Shown: positions 1-9,666 of the stretch, one piece after another
Numbering within the stretch: the stretch's first letter is position 1
Layout: the number at the start of each line of letters is the position of its first letter
Origin: Clostridium algoriphilum
Lineage (GTDB): Bacteria; Bacillota; Clostridia; Clostridiales; Clostridiaceae
Assembly: GCF_020443705.1 (NCBI RefSeq)
Contig: NZ_JAIZZK010000013.1
Location: 44,266-108,265 of the forward strand
Direction: 5' to 3'
DNA: 64,000 bases
Program-made: the position numbers and the translations under genes
The notes under the pieces: model-generated
What the model was told of the DNA's origin: nothing
The model's input: the letters and a program-made list of their open reading frames with translations, nothing else
Database searches by the model: none

Positions 1-707
1 GTTATTTCAACTGCATTTATATTAATTTTTTTCATTCTACTTAAAAAGTCTTTAGTTTTTGATAAATCATTTCCAAAATGCATTGGTACAAGTAGGTTTG
101 GATGAATGTTTTTTCCAAAGTACTCAACACCTATATAATAAAACTCTTCAAGTCTTGGATCTACAGGGAAAAATGCTATATCTATACATTTTTCTTCTTT
201 TAACTTCTCTATCTTATCTTTAAATGCAGACTCAGCTACTGATTGTTCCTTTAGACTATCTTCTTTCCAGTGCCACCAATTAAGATCTCCGGCATGAAAA
301 ACAGTTAGTCCATCCACCTTTACTAAAAACGATATTCCAATGTCTGTTGAACCATAAGCTTTTATATAAACATCATCAATTAATTTTTCCTGGCCTTCTT
401 CTATAAACGAATAATTTCGCTTATTTTTATCAGTTTGTATGTCACTGCTAAGTATATATTGTATATTATCGTTATATTTCTCCCAGTCCAATATTTTAGA
501 ATTAAAATGATCCTCATGACTATGTGATGAAAACACATAAACGTTTTCCATTTTTTTAATATTTTCAGGTGATAAAACTACTGACTTTTTATTGTTTTTG
601 TTATTTAGCGGTTCTCTATAATAATCAAATATCAAAAAATGACTTTTAGTTTTAATAGCAAACCCACTATGGAATATATAATATATTTTCGCTTCTTCTT
701 TTCGCAT
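1..707 (-). CDS. Metallo-beta-lactamase-fold hydrolase (partial, runs off left edge)
   Basis: My translation of the minus strand from the ATG at 705-707 stays open to base 1, so the C-terminus lies outside the window. It begins MRKEEAKIYYIFHSGF, then shows the metal-binding run SHSHEDHF, a later HAGDLNWWHW and a C-terminal VPMHFG. This order of His/Asp motifs is that of the metallo-beta-lactamase superfamily, closest to the short UlaG/YcbL-like hydrolases. AGGAGAG lies just upstream of the ATG. The substrate cannot be told. The gene is divergent from the glyoxalase gene at 975. Confidence 0.75.
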   Translation of the reverse strand, partial: MRKEEAKIYYIFHSGFAIKTKSHFLIFDYYREPLNNKNNKKSVVLSPENIKKMENVYVFSSHSHEDHFNSKILDWEKYNDNIQYILSSDIQTDKNKRNYSFIEEGQEKLIDDVYIKAYGSTDIGISFLVKVDGLTVFHAGDLNWWHWKEDSLKEQSVAESAFKDKIEKLKEEKCIDIAFFPVDPRLEEFYYIGVEYFGKNIHPNLLVPMHFGNDLSKTKDFLSRMKKININAVEI

Positions 708-835
708 AATTTTCTCTCCTTTGCAATATAAAAATTTAATTTAGTTGAAATTATATTAAACAGGTATAATATTAAAACTTTAAATGTCTATAAATTTACC
801 CCCATTTTATAATGCTATAATTAAATTATATATGA

Positions 836-849
836 ACATAGATCTATGT
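836..849. repeat. Perfect 14-nt palindrome between divergent genes
   Basis: ACATAGATCTATGT reads identically on both strands. It lies between the divergent metallohydrolase and glyoxalase genes, so it could be an operator, but no regulator is adjacent and short palindromes are common in AT-rich DNA. Confidence 0.3.
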
Positions 850-974
850 ACATACAAATACATTATAAATAGTATTTTTATTTTTAGGATTGTATGAATA
901 AAATATCAAGTAAGCATATAATGAGGATATGATATATGAGATATATTAAATATTTACAAAGGTGGTTATATTAA

Positions 975-1343
975 ATGAAGTTTTCTTTTGACCATAATAA
1001 CATAAATGTATTAGATTTAGAAAAAAGCGTGGAATTTTACAAAAATGCTTTAGGATTTGTAGAAACTAGAAGATTTCATCCAGACGATAATAGTTTTACT
1101 CTTGTATTTTTAGGTGATGAAGCAACTAAACATAAGTTAGAACTTACTTGTATGAATGATAGAACTGAGCCTTATAATTTAGGTGAAAATGAATTTCATC
1201 TTGCTGTAGTTACAGATGATTTTGATGAAGCCTACAAGTATCATAAAAAAATGGGATGCATATGCTTTGAAAATAAGCCTATGGGAATATACTTTATTAT
1301 GGATCCTGACGGTTACTGGACAGAAGTTATACCAAGAAAATAG
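975..1343 (+). CDS. gloA: Glyoxalase I-like VOC family protein
   Basis: A 122-residue vicinal oxygen chelate protein. The four metal ligands expected of glyoxalase I are in place: His7, Glu56, His75 and Glu117, the last in the typical DPDGYWTEVI ending. The family isomerises the hemithioacetal of methylglyoxal and a low-molecular-weight thiol. Clostridia often lack glutathione, so the thiol is uncertain. Start is the ATG at 975 after AAGGTGG. Monocistronic, followed by a hairpin. Other VOC activities are possible, but the complete ligand set favours a lactoylglutathione-lyase-type enzyme. Confidence 0.8.
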   Translation: MKFSFDHNNINVLDLEKSVEFYKNALGFVETRRFHPDDNSFTLVFLGDEATKHKLELTCMNDRTEPYNLGENEFHLAVVTDDFDEAYKYHKKMGCICFENKPMGIYFIMDPDGYWTEVIPRK

Positions 1344-1378
1344 TAATGTATTATTTTATAAATATGAATAATTGAAAT

Positions 1379-1414
1379 TAAGGGCCCATTCTTAAGATAG
1401 TAAATGGGTCCTTA
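1379..1414 (+). terminator. Probable terminator after the glyoxalase gene
   Basis: AAGGGCCCATT pairs with AATGGGTCCTT across a 12-nt loop (one G-U pair). The T-tract is short. Confidence 0.55.
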
Positions 1415-1630
1415 ATAAGTATGTCCAATTCATCGTAGTTATTACAATGTTTTAAATAACTATCATTATAATAATTTATTATAATAATGATTACTAGTTA
1501 ACCGAACTTTAATGATTTTTTCATAAAAACACTAAATAAAAAGTTATTTTGTTCGAAGATTATTATATGATATTATTTTATTTATTATATTGCATTTAGT
1601 ATTATGTGAATTGCATATTAGGAGGATTTT

Positions 1631-2419
1631 ATGAATATTTTTTCAATTATATTTTTAGTAGTAAGTTTTGGTTCAATGATTGGTGCATTCATTTTAGAAG
1701 GTGGAAGCCCTACTATGCTTGCAGCTGGCAGTGCTGCTATAATCGTTTTTGGAGGTACTATTGGATCTGTAGGTCTCGGAACCTCACCAAAAAAATTAAA
1801 AAATATTCCAGCAATGCTTAAAATTATATTTACAGCTAAAGAAAAAGACTTAGTAGAAATTGTTAACTATTTTAAGCAATTATCCTTTAAAACTAGAAAA
1901 GAGGGTTTACTTAGTATTGAAGCTGAAATAACAGATGAATTAGACCCCTTTATGAAAAAAGGTTTGCAACTAGTTGTAGATGGAGTAGACCCTCAAATGG
2001 TAAAAACTATATTAGAGTTCGAACTTGAATCAACCTATGATAGGCATAAAGAAAATGCTGCAATTTTTGAATCAGCAGGTGGATTTGCACCTACTATGGG
2101 TGTTATAGGTACAGTTATGGGTCTAGTTCAAGTTTTAAGTAACCTCGCTGACCCATCTGTTTTAGGAGAGAAAATCGCCGTTGCATTTATAGCTACCCTT
2201 TATGGTGTTGGGTCTGCAAATTTAATATTTCTTCCTTTGGGAGCAAGATTAAAGGATTTAAATAATGAAGAAACTAAAGAAAAGCAACTAATAATAGAAG
2301 CTGTTCTTCTTATGCAAGAAGGTGCAAATCCTAATATACTAGCAGAAAAGTTAAAAGGGTTCCTAGATAAGAAACAAATAAAAAGATTTGATGAAATAAA
2401 TAATGAGGGAATACAATAA
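1631..2419 (+). CDS. motA: Flagellar motor stator protein MotA
   Basis: A 262-residue integral membrane protein with the MotA/TolQ/ExbB proton-channel layout: two N-terminal membrane segments (about 1-50), a charged cytoplasmic loop (about 60-145) and two more segments (about 150-210) containing the conserved GGFAPTMGVIGTVMGL run. With MotB it forms the ion channel that turns the flagellar rotor. TAGGAGG precedes the ATG. The stop codon overlaps the motB start as TAATG, implying translational coupling. No other flagellar gene is in the window. A weak match to a motility-sigma promoter (CTAAA near 1531, then TTCGAAGAT) is not secure. Confidence 0.93.
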   Translation: MNIFSIIFLVVSFGSMIGAFILEGGSPTMLAAGSAAIIVFGGTIGSVGLGTSPKKLKNIPAMLKIIFTAKEKDLVEIVNYFKQLSFKTRKEGLLSIEAEITDELDPFMKKGLQLVVDGVDPQMVKTILEFELESTYDRHKENAAIFESAGGFAPTMGVIGTVMGLVQVLSNLADPSVLGEKIAVAFIATLYGVGSANLIFLPLGARLKDLNNEETKEKQLIIEAVLLMQEGANPNILAEKLKGFLDKKQIKRFDEINNEGIQ

Positions 2420-3204
2420 TGAAAAAGCGAGAGGAAAAAGAATCCAATGGTGATCGATGGCTTTTAACTTATTCAGATCTGATAACTTTACTTATGATTT
2501 TTTTTGTTATTATGTATGCATCAAGTACTGTTGATGCAACTAAGTACAAACAGCTATCCCAATCACTTAATTCAGCTTTTGATGGTGGTAGTGGTAAATC
2601 TATTATTGGAGATCAATCAGGTGTAAGTATTTTAGATTCCAGTGGTACAACAACTTCAAAAACTACAGTAGTTGATAATACAACATCTAATGCCAAAGCA
2701 ACAGCTACAACTAAGGCATTAGAAGAAAACAAAATGGAAGCTATTAAACAAAATGTGGACAACTATTTGAAAAAAAATGGTCTAAGTAGTAGTGTATCCA
2801 CTAAAATAGACGAAAGAGGGCTTGCTGTAAGTCTTAAGAGTACACTGCTCTTTGATGTCGGTAAAGCAGATGTTATAAATGTCTCTTCTAAAAAGTTAAT
2901 TAGCATAGGTAAAATGCTTAACAAAGTTAATAATTATATAAGAATAGAAGGGCACACAGATAGTACTCCTATTAGCAATAATGAATTTAGCTCAAACTGG
3001 CAGCTTTCTGCGATTCGCGCAACTAACGTAACAGAATTACTTATTTCACAATCTGGAATCAATCCTAAAAGGATATCCTCAGTAGCCTATGGAGAAAATA
3101 GATCAATTGCATCTAATAGTACCACAGCCGGAAAAGCTAAGAATAGAACTGTAGATATTATAATATTAAGTAGCCTATTCTCAAAAACAGAAGTTATTAA
3201 ATAA
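2419..3204 (+). CDS. motB: Flagellar motor stator protein MotB
   Basis: A 261-residue partner of MotA. A short cytoplasmic N-terminus leads into one membrane helix with the WLLTYSDLITLLM motif; Asp20 is the expected proton-carrying residue. A Ser/Thr-rich linker (about 55-110) is followed by an OmpA-like peptidoglycan-binding domain (about 140-255) containing IEGHTDSTPIS and NWQLSAIRA. It anchors the stator to the cell wall. Start overlaps the motA stop by one base. A bidirectional terminator follows. Confidence 0.93.
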   Translation: MKKREEKESNGDRWLLTYSDLITLLMIFFVIMYASSTVDATKYKQLSQSLNSAFDGGSGKSIIGDQSGVSILDSSGTTTSKTTVVDNTTSNAKATATTKALEENKMEAIKQNVDNYLKKNGLSSSVSTKIDERGLAVSLKSTLLFDVGKADVINVSSKKLISIGKMLNKVNNYIRIEGHTDSTPISNNEFSSNWQLSAIRATNVTELLISQSGINPKRISSVAYGENRSIASNSTTAGKAKNRTVDIIILSSLFSKTEVIK

Positions 3205-3240
3205 AAGATGTTGCTATTTTATTAGCAACATCTTTTATTA
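3203..3240. terminator. Bidirectional terminator between motB and clpA
   Basis: AAAAGATGTTGCTA and TAGCAACATCTTTT form a perfect 14-bp stem with a six-base loop and T-tracts on both strands, serving the two convergent genes. Confidence 0.9.
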
Positions 3241-5535
3241 ATTTTCTTTAATTATTTTAAGTTTATCATCAACAATATCAATTGTTGCACTACCGCCTGT
3301 GCTAAGGTCTCCAAACAACACTTCATCTACAAAGTAAGTCTTTATTTCTTGTTGCACTACTCTGTTAATCTCTCTAGCACCATAAGCCTCTGAAAATCCT
3401 TTTTTACTTAACCAAGTATATAAATTTTCTGTAACTTTTAATTTTATATTCTTAGTTAAAAGTTTTTCTTCAAACTGTTTCATTGCTTTCTTAGCTATCT
3501 CAAGAGCCATAATTTTATCAATTTTATTGAATGCAATTATATTATCTAATCTATTTCTAAATTCTGGTGAGAATACTCGTTCCACTTCTTTAGATATTGC
3601 TTCCCCTGACCCTGTTCTGTCTCCAAAACCAATTATATGTTTACTAGCCTCCCTTGCACCAGCATTAGAAGTCATTATTAATATAACATTTCTAAAGTCA
3701 GCCTTCTTGCCAGTATTATCTGTAAGTGTTGCATAATCCATAACTTGAAGTAACACATTAAATATATCAGGATGAGCTTTTTCTATTTCATCTAGAAGTA
3801 GAACACAATATGGATTCTTTTTAATAGAATCAATTAATAATCCCCCTTCTTCATATCCTACGTATCCTGGTGGTGCACCTATAAGTCTTGCGACAGTATG
3901 TTTCTCCTGAAATTCACTCATATCAAATCTTATAAGCGGAATAGCTAAGCTTTTTGATAATTGCTTGCTTATTTCTGTCTTTCCAACTCCTGTAGGACCC
4001 ACAAAAAGGAGAGATGCTATTGGCTTATCTTCTTCATTAAAACCTGCCCTAGATCTCTTTATAGCTCTTACTAATGTGTCTATTGCTGTGCTTTGCCCAA
4101 AAACTTGTTTCTTCAAGTTAGTGTCTAGATTTTTTAATGTATCTGCTTCATTATTTGATACACTTTGTTCTGGAATCTTTGCGATTGTAGCTACTATTTT
4201 TTCAACTGCATTAGCTGTAATAATAATAGTTTCTTCATTATCCCCAGCAAATAGCCTCGCATAAGCACCTGCTTCATCCATAATGTCTATAGCTTTATCT
4301 GGAAGAAATCTATCTTTAATATACTTACTAGACAATTGTACTGCTGTTTTTAAAGCTTTCTCTTCGTATTGAACCTTATGATAAGCTTCATATTTATCCT
4401 TGAGTCCCATAAGAATATCAAAAGTATCCTCAATGGAAGGCTCTGGCACTTCAATCTTTTGAAATCTTCTAGCTAATGCGCTATCTTTTTCAAAATGCTT
4501 CTTATATTCATCATAAGTTGTTGCTCCAATAAACCTTACCTTACCATCGGCAAGAAAAGGTTTTAAGATATTTGAAGCATCCATAGACCCACCTGAAACT
4601 GCACCTGCTCCAACTATAGTATGAATTTCATCTATATATACTATAGGTTTATCTTCCTTACTAATCTCACTTAACACTTTTTTAATACGTTCTTCGAAAT
4701 CTCCTCTATACTTTGTACCTGCGAGAAGCGAGCCCATATCCAAATAATATATTTTACTCCCTTGTAGTAACTTCGGCACCTTATTTTCCACAATCAATTG
4801 TGCTAGACCCTCTGTTATAGCGGTTTTACCAACTCCAGGTTCCCCTACGTGTACAGGATTATTCTTAAGTCTCCTACATAATACTTGAAGTGTTCTGAGC
4901 AAAATATCTTGCCTCCCAATAAGAGGATCCATTTCTCCTTTGCTAGCTTTTTCTGTTAACTCCACAGTAAAGTTGCTCAGAAAATTTTCTTTCCCAGTAG
5001 GGTTGCTTGCTTCCTCCTCATATGAATATTCTATATCCTCTTCATTTTCAGTAAAACTTACTGGTTCTTCACCCTCGTGATTCGCTGCTCTACCAAAGTC
5101 AAAAGTATCTACAACAGATATACCATGCGCCATATAATTAAGAAGATCTCTCCTCTTTATTTGCTGTTCCCTCAAAAAATAAGAAGCAAAGCTTTCCTCA
5201 TCATCATAAATAGCTACAATCACATCACCTATCGTAACCAGATCTTTCCCTGAGAGCATAACGTGATCTGCGGCTGTTGATAATATGGTTTGAATTCCAA
5301 CTGTTTGAATTGGTTCTGTATCTTCAACAATTTCTACGTTTTCTTTTAAATATTTATTTATTTGGTTTTTAAGTCTTTTAACACTCCCACCACTGTTCTC
5401 AATTATTTCCATACCCTCTTCAAAAAATAGAGAAGCATATAGAATATGTTCTGGTGTAAAGTATTCATGATTTGACATCTGAGCTTCATTATAAGCTGCA
5501 GTAATAATCTCATTTACTATATTATCTAATTGCAT
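3238..5535 (-). CDS. clpA: ATP-dependent Clp protease ATP-binding subunit ClpA
   Basis: A 765-residue two-module AAA+ unfoldase. Order: Clp N-domain (about 1-145), acidic linker, first AAA module with Walker A GEPGVGKT at 231-238, second module with GPTGVGKT at 513-520, and an IGFG loop at 635-638 that docks on ClpP. Without a ClpC-type middle domain and with clpS immediately upstream, ClpA is the better name. It feeds unfolded substrates, including N-degron proteins passed on by ClpS, into ClpP. Two bases separate it from the clpS stop, so the two form an operon. clpP is not in the window. Confidence 0.93.
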   Translation of the reverse strand: MQLDNIVNEIITAAYNEAQMSNHEYFTPEHILYASLFFEEGMEIIENSGGSVKRLKNQINKYLKENVEIVEDTEPIQTVGIQTILSTAADHVMLSGKDLVTIGDVIVAIYDDEESFASYFLREQQIKRRDLLNYMAHGISVVDTFDFGRAANHEGEEPVSFTENEEDIEYSYEEEASNPTGKENFLSNFTVELTEKASKGEMDPLIGRQDILLRTLQVLCRRLKNNPVHVGEPGVGKTAITEGLAQLIVENKVPKLLQGSKIYYLDMGSLLAGTKYRGDFEERIKKVLSEISKEDKPIVYIDEIHTIVGAGAVSGGSMDASNILKPFLADGKVRFIGATTYDEYKKHFEKDSALARRFQKIEVPEPSIEDTFDILMGLKDKYEAYHKVQYEEKALKTAVQLSSKYIKDRFLPDKAIDIMDEAGAYARLFAGDNEETIIITANAVEKIVATIAKIPEQSVSNNEADTLKNLDTNLKKQVFGQSTAIDTLVRAIKRSRAGFNEEDKPIASLLFVGPTGVGKTEISKQLSKSLAIPLIRFDMSEFQEKHTVARLIGAPPGYVGYEEGGLLIDSIKKNPYCVLLLDEIEKAHPDIFNVLLQVMDYATLTDNTGKKADFRNVILIMTSNAGAREASKHIIGFGDRTGSGEAISKEVERVFSPEFRNRLDNIIAFNKIDKIMALEIAKKAMKQFEEKLLTKNIKLKVTENLYTWLSKKGFSEAYGAREINRVVQQEIKTYFVDEVLFGDLSTGGSATIDIVDDKLKIIKEN

Positions 5536-5537
5536 AA

Positions 5538-5855
5538 TTACTCCTCTTCTAAGGTTAGTTTCAATGGAAATCCACTTTCCTCACACATCTGCATAGTTTG
5601 ATTTATTTTTGTAAGACCTACATCATAGCTGTATATTCCTGCAATACCATTACCCTTTTTATGAACATCAAACATAATTCTTGTGGCTTCCACAACCTGT
5701 TTTTTAAAAACCCCAACTAAAACCTGAACAACAAAATCCATACTTGTATAATCATCATTATGAATAATCACCATGTATTTATTAGGTTTCTTAATTTTCG
5801 TTTCTGCTTTTTCTTTAATACTTATTTCTTCATTGGAAGTCCTTTTTTCTGACAT
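5538..5855 (-). CDS. clpS: ClpS adaptor protein
   Basis: A 105-residue protein from the ATG at 5855. It carries the ClpS core HNDDYTSMDFVVQVL, with the Asn-Asp pair that binds the alpha-amino group of an N-degron, and the helix VHKKGNG. It delivers N-degron substrates to ClpA. A GTG five codons upstream is open in the same frame, but the TGAGG Shine-Dalgarno lies in that extension, which favours the ATG start. The N-terminal tail (MSEKRTSNEEIS) is disordered-looking, as in other ClpS proteins that engage the ClpA pore. Confidence 0.93.
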   Translation of the reverse strand: MSEKRTSNEEISIKEKAETKIKKPNKYMVIIHNDDYTSMDFVVQVLVGVFKKQVVEATRIMFDVHKKGNGIAGIYSYDVGLTKINQTMQMCEESGFPLKLTLEEE

Positions 5856-5883
5856 AATTAAATACCTCACTGTTTTAATTAAA

Positions 5884-5913
5884 TTTATGTTAAATCATTT
5901 TATGTTAAATCAT
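5884..5913. repeat. Two tandem 15-nt direct repeats upstream of clpS
   Basis: TTTATGTTAAATCAT occurs twice head to tail with no spacer, 29-58 bases upstream of the clpS start. Position is suitable for a regulator of clpSA, but it is not the CtsR heptad repeat. Confidence 0.5.
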
Positions 5914-6072
5914 TTTAAAAAATTACTAATCTATTAAATTTTATTCACATTACTTAAAGACTATTATATCCTACTTATTTATATATTACTGCAATTACAA
6001 ATATTAAACTTAAAAAATTACTAGTATTTATAATTCATTTATTTATTTTCTCTAAAACCTTGTTTTAAAATA

Positions 6073-6101
6073 ACAAAAACCCCAAGATATCTTGGAGTTT
6101 A
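6073..6101 (-). terminator. Terminator after the 126-residue gene
   Basis: On the minus strand AAACTCCAAGATA pairs with TATCTTGGGGTTT (one A/C mismatch), then TTTTTGTT. Confidence 0.75.
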
Positions 6102-6157
6102 ACTATTTTAATATATTTTTTTATCTTCTATAATGTTTTCAAGTTTAATTAACAAAT

Positions 6158-6538
6158 TTATTGTAATCTCATTTTAGTTATTTCTTTATAGTATGTGATA
6201 CTCCCAGCTTCATCCTCGGTAATTAAGCCATCTACAAGTAATATATTGTCAATATCCACCATTTTAAAGGCTTTAGTTTTTTGATTATGTGCATCACAAA
6301 TTTTAAGACTTAGATTTTTCTCTTTTTTATCACCAGTCTTTATTAAAAATAATACATTTTCATCTATATCAGAAAGGTCTTTAAAAATATTAAAATCTTC
6401 ATTTATTAATAATGATTTAATTACATCTTTTCTTAAATCATTCTTTATAATTGCTATAGTATCATCATGCTTAATGAGATATTCAGATATAAAACCTACT
6501 AATTCTTTTTTTGATTGAAATAGTTGAATATTTGACAT
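6158..6538 (-). CDS. Conserved-looking hypothetical protein, 126 aa
   Basis: I do not recognise this protein. It is soluble, alternates charged and hydrophobic residues, and has no signal peptide, membrane segment or clear motif. AGGAGGT lies at good spacing upstream of the ATG and a terminator follows, so it is a real monocistronic gene. Neighbours (clpS, Nudix) give no functional hint. Confidence 0.65.
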   Translation of the reverse strand: MSNIQLFQSKKELVGFISEYLIKHDDTIAIIKNDLRKDVIKSLLINEDFNIFKDLSDIDENVLFLIKTGDKKEKNLSLKICDAHNQKTKAFKMVDIDNILLVDGLITEDEAGSITYYKEITKMRLQ

Positions 6539-6697
6539 TTATATTACCTCCTAAATTAATAGAATAAAATATTCGCTTGTATATATACATTATATTGTAT
6601 TTTAATGCATAAGTCAATAGACAGGTATAATATTTTATTAAAGCTTAGAAGTGTTTATACAAGCCATTATATAGTATTATTATTATAAGATGCTAAT

Positions 6698-6731
6698 ATT
6701 CAAGATAATATTTATGTGTATTATCTTGAAT
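6698..6731. repeat. Isolated perfect 13-bp inverted repeat
   Basis: ATTCAAGATAATA and TATTATCTTGAAT are separated by eight bases. No gene ends next to it, and neither strand has a strong T-tract, so an ordinary terminator is not certain. Confidence 0.55.
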
Positions 6732-6878
6732 AATTATTCATATATACGTATATTTATATATACAATGAATTCTATTCAATATAACTTTTTATAAATTTAT
6801 ATAATTTATCCATTCCAAATACAATTAAGGGATGCTCAGAATGTTTAAGAATATGTACAAAAATCAATTTTAAAGGCT

Positions 6879-6912
6879 AAAATAAGCAGAGAAAGATATC
6901 CCTGCTTATTTT
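6879..6912 (-). terminator. Terminator after the Nudix gene
   Basis: AAAATAAGCAG and CTGCTTATTTT form a perfect 11-bp stem with a 12-base loop just beyond the stop codon of the minus-strand Nudix gene. Confidence 0.75.
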
Positions 6913-6920
6913 ATAGTTAT

Positions 6921-7463
6921 TTATTTTTCCTGACATATTGCCAATGCCTCTTTACCTATAATTTCTTTAGCTTTTGTCAAAAATGCTAAATCTCTTTTCT
7001 GAATGAATTTCCCCATATAATCAGTCGGTTTATCATTTTCAATAGTTGCAATGGCATCTTCAAACTTCATCCACTTTAACTGAAAACCAGCATCTAACTC
7101 TTCTTTTGTAAAAGACGGGCTATCTACTATTTCCTTAACCTTTGCTAGGAAGCAATAAGATATTTGCAGTTGCTTAAATCTATCTCTGTATTCAATAATA
7201 GTACCTATTTCCGATATAATATCTATTTTCGCTCCTACTTCTTCCATAACTTCACGATTTAGAGCTTCAATGATACTCTCACCCTTCTCAATACCACCAC
7301 CGGGTAATTTATGATACATATTTTTAGATACAAAAGGAAATGCAATTTGATTTAAACTATTAAATAAAACTGCCCTTGATGCTTTTCTAACTTTGTATAG
7401 CTTTTCTAAATCAGATTTTGCATATCCGATATGCTCTTCATATATTTCAGTTATTAACTCCAT
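6921..7463 (-). CDS. Nudix hydrolase
   Basis: A 180-residue soluble protein with a canonical Nudix box at 56-78: G56, E62, then REVMEEVG at 70-77. The family hydrolyses nucleoside diphosphates linked to another moiety, using Mg2+ bound by the box glutamates. An N-terminal segment (about 1-28) precedes the fold. Specificity cannot be read from sequence; ADP-ribose, oxidised nucleotides or sugar nucleotides are possible. It ends 51 bases before the proA stop on the same strand and has its own terminator. Confidence 0.85.
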   Translation of the reverse strand: MELITEIYEEHIGYAKSDLEKLYKVRKASRAVLFNSLNQIAFPFVSKNMYHKLPGGGIEKGESIIEALNREVMEEVGAKIDIISEIGTIIEYRDRFKQLQISYCFLAKVKEIVDSPSFTKEELDAGFQLKWMKFEDAIATIENDKPTDYMGKFIQKRDLAFLTKAKEIIGKEALAICQEK

Positions 7464-7514
7464 AAATTAAATCCCTTTCCAAGACTATATTTGCATTTTG
7501 CTTTAAATTGATCT

Positions 7515-8771
7515 TTACTTTCTAACTTGCCCATCACCATATATAAGATATTTTGTAGTTGTAAGTTGTACAAGTCCCATCGGACCTCTAGCATGAAGTT
7601 TTTGATTGCTTATGCCTATCTCTGCCCCAAACCCGAATTCCGCACCATCAGTAAATCTTGTAGATGCATTCACATATACACAAGAAGCATCAACTTCCCT
7701 TAAAAATCTCTGGGAATTTGTGTAATTATTAGTGATTATGGCCTCTGAATGTTTTGTCCCATATTCAAAGATATGATTAATAGCATCATCCATTGAATTA
7801 ACAATTTTGATTGAAAGTATTAAATCTAAATACTCAGTAGCCCAATCAGCGTCTGTTGCTGCTTTAGCGCCTTGTATAATTCCTATTCCTTTCTCACATA
7901 TTCTAATTTCTACACCTAATTCATAAAGTTTTTTTGAGAGTTTAGGTAGGAATGCGCCCGCAACATTTTTATGAACAAGCACTGTTTCAACTGCATTACA
8001 CACTCCTGGTCTTTGAGTTTTAGCATTAATTATAATTTCTTGTGCCATATTTAAATCTGCATCTTCATCCACATATATATGACAAATACCTGACCCCGTT
8101 TCAATTACTGGTACAGTAGCATTTGCTATAATGGCTTTTTTAAGTCCCTTGCCACCTCTTGGAATAATAACGTCTACATACTCATTCATCTTAACTAATT
8201 TATTAACTAATTCTCTATCCACCTTATCAATAAGCTGAATGCATCCTTCTGGAAGCCCTACCAAAGTGGCAGCTTCAATAATAACACTCGCTAAAGCCTT
8301 ATTAGTATTTATAGCCTCTGTCCCGCCTCTAAGTATTATTGAGTTTCCTGCCTTTATGCATAAAGCTGCTGCATCTACAGTTACGTTAGGCCTTGATTCA
8401 TATATCATACCTATAACTCCGAGTGGTACTCTTACCATAGAAATATCTAAGTTATTTGGTCTTTTCCATCTTTTTATTCCTTCTCCAATTGGATCTTGCA
8501 AATTTGCAACATTTTTAAGACCCTCAGCCATTTTCTCAATTCTCTGGTCATTAATCATTAACCTATCTAGCATAGCAAGGGATAAATTATTTTTTCTCCC
8601 TAATTCCATATCCTTCATATTTTCTTTTATTATAGTGTCTTTATTGATTATTAGAGCTTCCGCCATGTTTAAGAGTGCATCATTTTTCGTAATGGTACTA
8701 ACCGTAACCATAATTCTAGAAGCATCTTTAGCTTTCCTACCTATGTCTATAATATAATTATCAAAATTCAT
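7515..8771 (-). CDS. proA: Gamma-glutamyl phosphate reductase ProA
   Basis: A 418-residue enzyme of the aldehyde dehydrogenase superfamily. It reduces glutamyl 5-phosphate with NADPH to glutamate semialdehyde, the second step of proline synthesis. The catalytic Cys sits in PGVCNAVE, with VIPRGGKGL before it and the C-terminal ending ARGPMGLVQLTT typical of ProA. Full length for the family. GGAGG precedes the ATG. It follows proB by 88 bases on the same strand, forming a proBA operon. Confidence 0.96.
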   Translation of the reverse strand: MNFDNYIIDIGRKAKDASRIMVTVSTITKNDALLNMAEALIINKDTIIKENMKDMELGRKNNLSLAMLDRLMINDQRIEKMAEGLKNVANLQDPIGEGIKRWKRPNNLDISMVRVPLGVIGMIYESRPNVTVDAAALCIKAGNSIILRGGTEAINTNKALASVIIEAATLVGLPEGCIQLIDKVDRELVNKLVKMNEYVDVIIPRGGKGLKKAIIANATVPVIETGSGICHIYVDEDADLNMAQEIIINAKTQRPGVCNAVETVLVHKNVAGAFLPKLSKKLYELGVEIRICEKGIGIIQGAKAATDADWATEYLDLILSIKIVNSMDDAINHIFEYGTKHSEAIITNNYTNSQRFLREVDASCVYVNASTRFTDGAEFGFGAEIGISNQKLHARGPMGLVQLTTTKYLIYGDGQVRK

Positions 8772-8859
8772 TATTTCTCCTCCTTTTTTTCCTTTATAGT
8801 CGATAACAGTTGCTACTATTTTATTATATTAAAGTAATGTACCCTACATTATTTATCAT

Positions 8860-9666
8860 CTATAGTAAATTTGTTCTTTGGAATAAAGTACCTATTTCAA
8901 TTCCTTCTAATATGTCAGTAATAACATTAAGTACTGAGCCTTCTGCAATAATCATAGATGCATTTGAGGCTACCACAATTTCTGCTGCCTTTATCTTAGT
9001 TGCCATACCACCAGTGCCAAGATCTGTTCCAGCACCTTCTGCCGACTTCTTAATTTCATTGGTTATTTCTGATACATTATAAATCATTTTTGCATTGGGA
9101 TTTGTCTTAGGGTTTGCATCGTACAATCCCTCAATATCAGAAAGTATTATCAATAAATCTGCGCCTATTAGGTTTGTAACCATAGCTGATAATGTGTCAT
9201 TGTCTCCAACCATTATTTCGTCAACAATTACAGCATCATTTTCATTAACTACAGGAATAACTCCTTGAGAGAGTAGCATTAAAAATGTATTATGAGCATT
9301 CAAATATCTTGTTTTATCTTCAAAATCCTCTTTTGTCAAAAGAATTTGCGCAGTAGTTTTTCCATACTCTGAAAAAAACTTTTCATACATATGAATCAAA
9401 ATGCCTTGACCTACAGCTGCTGCTGCCTGCTTTTCTGGTATTGTTTCAGGCCTTATTGTATGTCCTAGTTTCCCCATACCAGCTCCTATAGCCCCAGATG
9501 TAACAAGTACTACCTGAATTCCTTGATTATGTATGTCTGCTAATTGTCTTATAAGATTCTCAATATGTTTATAATTTAATAGGCCTGTAGAGTGAGTTAA
9601 TGTTGAAGTTCCTACCTTTACCACAATTCTTGTTACATCTTTTAAATACTCTTTTCTATTGTTCAT
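8860..9666 (-). CDS. proB: Glutamate 5-kinase ProB
   Basis: A 268-residue amino-acid kinase that phosphorylates glutamate to start proline synthesis and is usually the feedback-inhibited step. Motifs: [10 protein letters not shown] near the N-terminus, [17 protein letters not shown], and [12 protein letters not shown] in the nucleotide site. It lacks the C-terminal PUA domain of the longer E. coli enzyme, as many firmicute versions do. The frame opens six codons earlier at 9684, but AGGGGGAG lies in that extension at ideal spacing from the ATG at 9666. proC is not in the window. Confidence 0.94.
   Translation of the reverse strand: MNNRKEYLKDVTRIVVKVGTSTLTHSTGLLNYKHIENLIRQLADIHNQGIQVVLVTSGAIGAGMGKLGHTIRPETIPEKQAAAAVGQGILIHMYEKFFSEYGKTTAQILLTKEDFEDKTRYLNAHNTFLMLLSQGVIPVVNENDAVIVDEIMVGDNDTLSAMVTNLIGADLLIILSDIEGLYDANPKTNPNAKMIYNVSEITNEIKKSAEGAGTDLGTGGMATKIKAAEIVVASNASMIIAEGSVLNVITDILEGIEIGTLFQRTNLL

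Larger units (their letters stand above)
5856..6157. other. Intergenic stretch upstream of clpS
   Basis: 302 bases of AT-rich DNA holding the clpS upstream direct repeat and, at its far end, the terminator of the next minus-strand gene. No further gene seen. Confidence 0.5.
6539..6920. other. Intergenic stretch with an isolated inverted repeat
   Basis: 382 bases without a gene. It holds the 13-bp inverted repeat at 6698-6731, the Nudix terminator at 6879-6912, and the presumed promoter of the 126-residue gene. Confidence 0.5.
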
